Positions 61,377-64,000 of a stretch of 64,000 nucleotides of DNA are shown here, piece by piece. The stretch comes from Halobacteria archaeon HArc-gm2 (lineage in GTDB: Archaea; Halobacteriota; Halobacteria; Halobacteriales; Haloarculaceae). The notes under the pieces were generated by a model, which worked only from the letters and a program-made list of their open reading frames with translations, had not been told where the DNA came from and made no database searches. The stretch spans positions 124,001 through 188,000 of the forward strand of contig JAOPKE010000003.1 in assembly GCA_025517465.1 (NCBI GenBank). Direction: 5' to 3'. Every line of letters starts with the position of its first letter. Positions within the stretch are counted from its first letter, which is position 1. The position numbers were made by a program, and so were the translations under genes.

Positions 61377-61454
61377 ATGTCAGGTGGCGCACTGTCTGCG
61401 AATGTCCGTACCGACTCGGCCGCTAGGAGGCCCGAGAGTGGTTTCGGCAGGTCA

Positions 61455-61997
61455 TCACAGGCCATCCTCATCGACGAGCCGTTCGTTCAGGAACGCCCGT
61501 CCCTCGATGACGACAGTCGACTCCTCGACGCCCATCGTTGCGAGCACGTCGGCGATCGCCCGCTCGGCAAGTCTGTCGCTGACCAGGACTGCCACGTGTG
61601 ACGACTGGTCGGTCGCGTACTGGTACGCCAGACCAGCGAGGACGGCGTCGGTCGTCTCGACTTCGTCTTACGTGACGTCGTCCGCGGAGAGACTGAAGAT
61701 CCGTTCACGCGTTCTGTCGATCGCGTCGGAGACCTCGGGATCGGTAAAATCGACCTCGGCCCGATCGAGCCAGCCCGCATCTTGCGCCGACCGAAGCCGG
61801 TCACGCTGATATCGGTAGGTCTCCGGACTCTCACCGAGTTCTTCGGCGACGTGGTCGGGGATCCGGACAGCGATGTCTCGCCGAGTGACGTAGCTCTCGA
61901 ACGCCTGGTACTTGTCGTTCGACGGGCCACCCATTGCGAATACGACGCTGGTGTCGACGATCGCGATGCTCCCGCGCGGAAGCTCCGGCCCCTGCAT
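61455..61997 (-). pseudogene. PIN-domain toxin gene interrupted by TAA
   Basis: The frame opens MQGPELPRGSIAIVDTSVVF, with the PIN strand and first Asp, and ends at TAA (61668-61670) after DDVT, codon 109. The same frame continues DEVETTDAVLAGLAYQYATD, then VAVLVSDRLAERAIADVLA to TGA at 61455. The downstream part is a clear PIN C-terminal half with the acidic VSD motif. One base change (for example AAA or GAA to TAA) explains it. It follows its winged-helix partner by 3 bp. Confidence 0.75.
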
Positions 61998-62000
61998 TTC

Positions 62001-62561
62001 TCAGGGCTCCACGTACGGGTCGTACGCGGTCGCGTCTTCGAGGACGTCCTGGAGAGCCGTGATGACGGTCGTTCCCTCGACGGGGTGGACGTCGAGCTTG
62101 TTGGCGGCCGTCCGCTGTGTCATTTCGCCGGCCCTTACGCGGAGCGTATAGTGCAGCGCTGCCGCCAGTTTCGGAATTCCCTGCCGCTCGACGAACACCC
62201 GAATATCCTCGTCGTCGTACTGTCGGCCGATGGCGTCGACGAGCACGGGCGTCGCGACCACTTCGCCGTGATCGGTGTCGACGGTGAGGTGAATCGGTTC
62301 GACGGAGATCCGTGTGGGCGTCTCGTCTTCTTGACGCGTCAGGATGCCCATCTCTTCGAGCTCGCCGACGTACTTGTACGTCGTCGAGTGGGGAACGTCG
62401 AGGTCCTCCTTGACCCTCTCGATAGCGACCGGGCCGTTTCGGAGGACGTAGACGTATAGTCTGGCCAACTGGGGTGTGGTCAGCAGTTCGGCGTAGGTGA
62501 GGACGTCACTGAGTGTCTCCTCGGGGTTGGCGGAGTCAGTGAGCCGATAATCCGTCGACAT
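62001..62561 (-). CDS. Winged-helix regulator paired with a PIN gene (antitoxin-like)
   Basis: A 186-residue protein starting MSTDYRLTDSANPEETLSDV. The winged helix runs about 25-95: LLTTPQLARLYVYVLRNGPV, then VPHSTTYKYVGELEEMGILT. The second half (IHLTVDTDHGEVVATPVLVD and on) is likely the toxin- or effector-binding part; I believe it is the DUF7437 type. An in-frame GTG at 62564 could also start it. A strongly AT-rich promoter region, ATACATATAAT on the minus strand, lies at about 62570-62592. Confidence 0.75.
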   Translation of the reverse strand: MSTDYRLTDSANPEETLSDVLTYAELLTTPQLARLYVYVLRNGPVAIERVKEDLDVPHSTTYKYVGELEEMGILTRQEDETPTRISVEPIHLTVDTDHGEVVATPVLVDAIGRQYDDEDIRVFVERQGIPKLAAALHYTLRVRAGEMTQRTAANKLDVHPVEGTTVITALQDVLEDATAYDPYVEP

Positions 62562-62766
62562 CACGATCCATATTATATGTATTGTGTATTAATCCTTCCG
62601 CTGCCCTGGATTAGTCGTCGAGACACCAGTGGGTTGTGGCAATATCCAGTGGCTCTCTATCGCGTAGCTAGGGTGTTTCGAGCCTGTCTGATGAAATGTC
62701 AGTAGTCACAGCAAGGGCGGGTGTCGAATGGGTGCGCTCACTGGAAAGGGGACGACAGCAGCGTTC

Positions 62767-64000
62767 TTATTCCACTGTCACACTCTTCGCCAGGTTCCGC
62801 GGCTTGTCGATGGAGCGCCCGAGGAAGTTCGCGGTGTGATAGGCCGCCAGCTGGAGCTGGACGTTCGCCAGCACCGCGGCGGCGCGCGGATGAGTCTCCG
62901 GGATGGTCAGGACGTGGTCGGCGTAGCGTTCGATGTCCGACTGGCCGTCGGTGACCGCGACGACGGGGGCGTCACGGGCCTCGACCTCCTTGACGTTGCC
63001 CACGGTCTTGGTCGCCTGCTCGCCGTCGCCGACCGTCGTGGCGAAGACGGGCGTGTCCTCGGTGACCAGGGCGAGGGTGCCGTGTTTCAGTTCGCCCGCG
63101 GCGAAGCCTTCGGCGTGTTTGTACGTTATCTCCTTCATCTTCAGCGCGCCCTCAAGGGCGACGGGGTGCATGTGGCCCCGGCCGATGAAGAAGTACGAGT
63201 CCGCGTCCTGGTAGTGCTCGGCGACTTCCTTCGCGTCGGAGTCGTCGATGAGTTCCTGGACCTGGCCGGGGAGGTCCCGCAGCGCGGCGATGATCTCCCG
63301 GGCCTCGTCGGAGCGCGTCGTCGCCAGCGCGAGCAGGTTGAGCGCGCCGAGCTGGCTGGAGAACGTCTTCGAGGCGGCGACGCCGATCTCCGGGCCGGCG
63401 CGGATGTACAGCGCGTGGTCGCACTCGCGGGCCGCCGTCGAGCCGACGACGTTGGTGACCGCGAGCGTGCGCGCGCCGCGGTGGCGCGCCTCTCGGAGCG
63501 CGGAGAGGGTGTCGGCGGTCTCCCCGCTCTGGGTGACGCCGACGACGAGCGCGTCGCCGATGGGCGGCGGGCTGGTGGCGTATTCGCTGGCGAGGAACGC
63601 CTGGGCGGGGATGCCCGCGGACTGGAACAGCTGGGCGGCGTAGAAGGCCGCGTGGTAGCTCGTGCCGCAGGCGACGAACTGGACGCCCGTTGGCGAGAGG
63701 TCGCCCAGGTCGCCGATGTCGACGGAGGCAGAGAGTTCGTCGACGCGACCGCGCAGGCACTGCCGGAGCGCACGCGGTTGCTCGTGAATCTCCTTGAGCA
63801 TGTAGTGGTCGTAGCCGCTCTTGCCGGTCTCCTCGGGGTCCCAGGAGACGGTGTCGACCGCCTTCTCGACGACGGTGCCGTCGACGTCGGAGACTTCCCA
63901 GCCGTCGGGACTGATGCGGGCGTACTCGCCGTCGTCCAGGTAGACGACCTGGTCGGTGAAATCGCGGAACGCGGGGACGTCGCTGGCGAAAAACGTCGCG
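62767..64000 (-). CDS. glmS: Glutamine-fructose-6-phosphate transaminase, C-terminal part (runs off the edge)
   Basis: The 3' 410 codons are visible; the N-terminal glutaminase domain lies beyond the right edge. Two SIS domains are seen: ACGTSYHAAFYAAQLFQ and VTQSGETADTLSALREA for the first, FIGRGHMHPVALEGALKMKE and AEGFAAGELKHGTLAL for the second. The end KPRNLAKSVTVE is the conserved GlmS C-terminus with the catalytic Lys. It makes glucosamine-6-phosphate, the entry to UDP-GlcNAc used for surface glycans. The gap 62565-62766 holds no gene. Confidence 0.93.
   Translation of the reverse strand, partial: ATFFASDVPAFRDFTDQVVYLDDGEYARISPDGWEVSDVDGTVVEKAVDTVSWDPEETGKSGYDHYMLKEIHEQPRALRQCLRGRVDELSASVDIGDLGDLSPTGVQFVACGTSYHAAFYAAQLFQSAGIPAQAFLASEYATSPPPIGDALVVGVTQSGETADTLSALREARHRGARTLAVTNVVGSTAARECDHALYIRAGPEIGVAASKTFSSQLGALNLLALATTRSDEAREIIAALRDLPGQVQELIDDSDAKEVAEHYQDADSYFFIGRGHMHPVALEGALKMKEITYKHAEGFAAGELKHGTLALVTEDTPVFATTVGDGEQATKTVGNVKEVEARDAPVVAVTDGQSDIERYADHVLTIPETHPRAAAVLANVQLQLAAYHTANFLGRSIDKPRNLAKSVTVE

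Larger units (their letters stand above)
59683..61380 (+). mobile_element. IS200/IS605-family insertion sequence
   Basis: Left end: hairpin CCCACCCCTAAAGGGGTGGG at 59702-59721. Right end: hairpin CCCACGG-CTTTAG-CCGTGGG at 61354-61373, preceded by CCCCCAGTGGGGG. It holds tnpA and tnpB in one orientation. TTAC at 59679-59682 just before the left end fits the 3'-of-tetranucleotide insertion of this family. No target duplication is expected or seen. The exact right border is uncertain by a few bases. Confidence 0.85.

Overview
The window is haloarchaeal chromosome. It is strongly GC-rich, the predicted proteins are Asp/Glu-rich, promoters are archaeal TATA type with mostly leaderless starts, and several gene families are typical of Halobacteria (archaeosine TgtA, TrmY, cba-type oxidase, HVO_A0114-type regulators). 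A Haloarculaceae-like host is a guess only.

Left part (1-17.4 kb): the tail of a sugar dehydrogenase and archaeosine tgtA; a strip of decayed toxin-antitoxin (TA) genes beside a half-kilobase palindromic repeat (copy A); three nucleotide-sugar SDR enzymes led by a UDP-sulfoquinovose synthase-like protein; a PAS histidine kinase; an SGNH hydrolase, pirin and aldolase; an intact MntA-HepT pair; and a NUDIX, a TylF-type methyltransferase, a GNAT and a membrane-bound metzincin-like protein that lacks its catalytic Glu. Copy B of the palindrome lies at 17.5-18.1 kb.

Middle (18-33 kb): ATP-grasp protein, TrmY, an orphan AbrB, a four-gene DUF4129/DUF58 operon, then a respiratory and copper module. 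The module holds cba-type oxidase subunits leftward and, from a shared TATA region, a TauE/SafE-like protein and a copper P-type ATPase rightward, followed by CopD.

33.3-36.4 kb is a gene graveyard around tRNA-Pro(CGG): a frameshifted zinc finger, an inverted tRNA 3' fragment, a UPF0175 gene and a HepT gene broken by in-frame TAG codons, a nucleotidyltransferase whose catalytic Ser is Phe, and the tail of an ATPase.

36-52.7 kb is a surface-glycan island. It carries an epimerase, four glycosyltransferases, an O-antigen ligase/polymerase-like protein, RmlA/RmlB, a DegT aminotransferase, an acyltransferase, a flippase and a polyprenyl-phosphate sugar-phosphate transferase. This looks like a Wzx/Wzy-style assembly line with a dTDP-4-amino-4,6-dideoxysugar branch. 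The island lies between a left half (copy C) and a complementary right half (copy D) of the same palindromic element, as if it had split one element.

Right part (52.7-64 kb): a TumE/HVO_A0114-type TA pair with a palindromic operator, DUF4330, an STT3/AglB-like oligosaccharyltransferase without the usual WWDXG motif, a HemAT aerotaxis transducer, an IS200/IS605 element beside a stray 3' fragment of glmS, a PIN toxin broken by TAA with its HTH partner, and glmS running off the right edge.

The most unusual features are the palindromic repeat family and its link to the glycan island, the repeated loss of toxins beside surviving antitoxins, and two enzymes with degenerate active sites.
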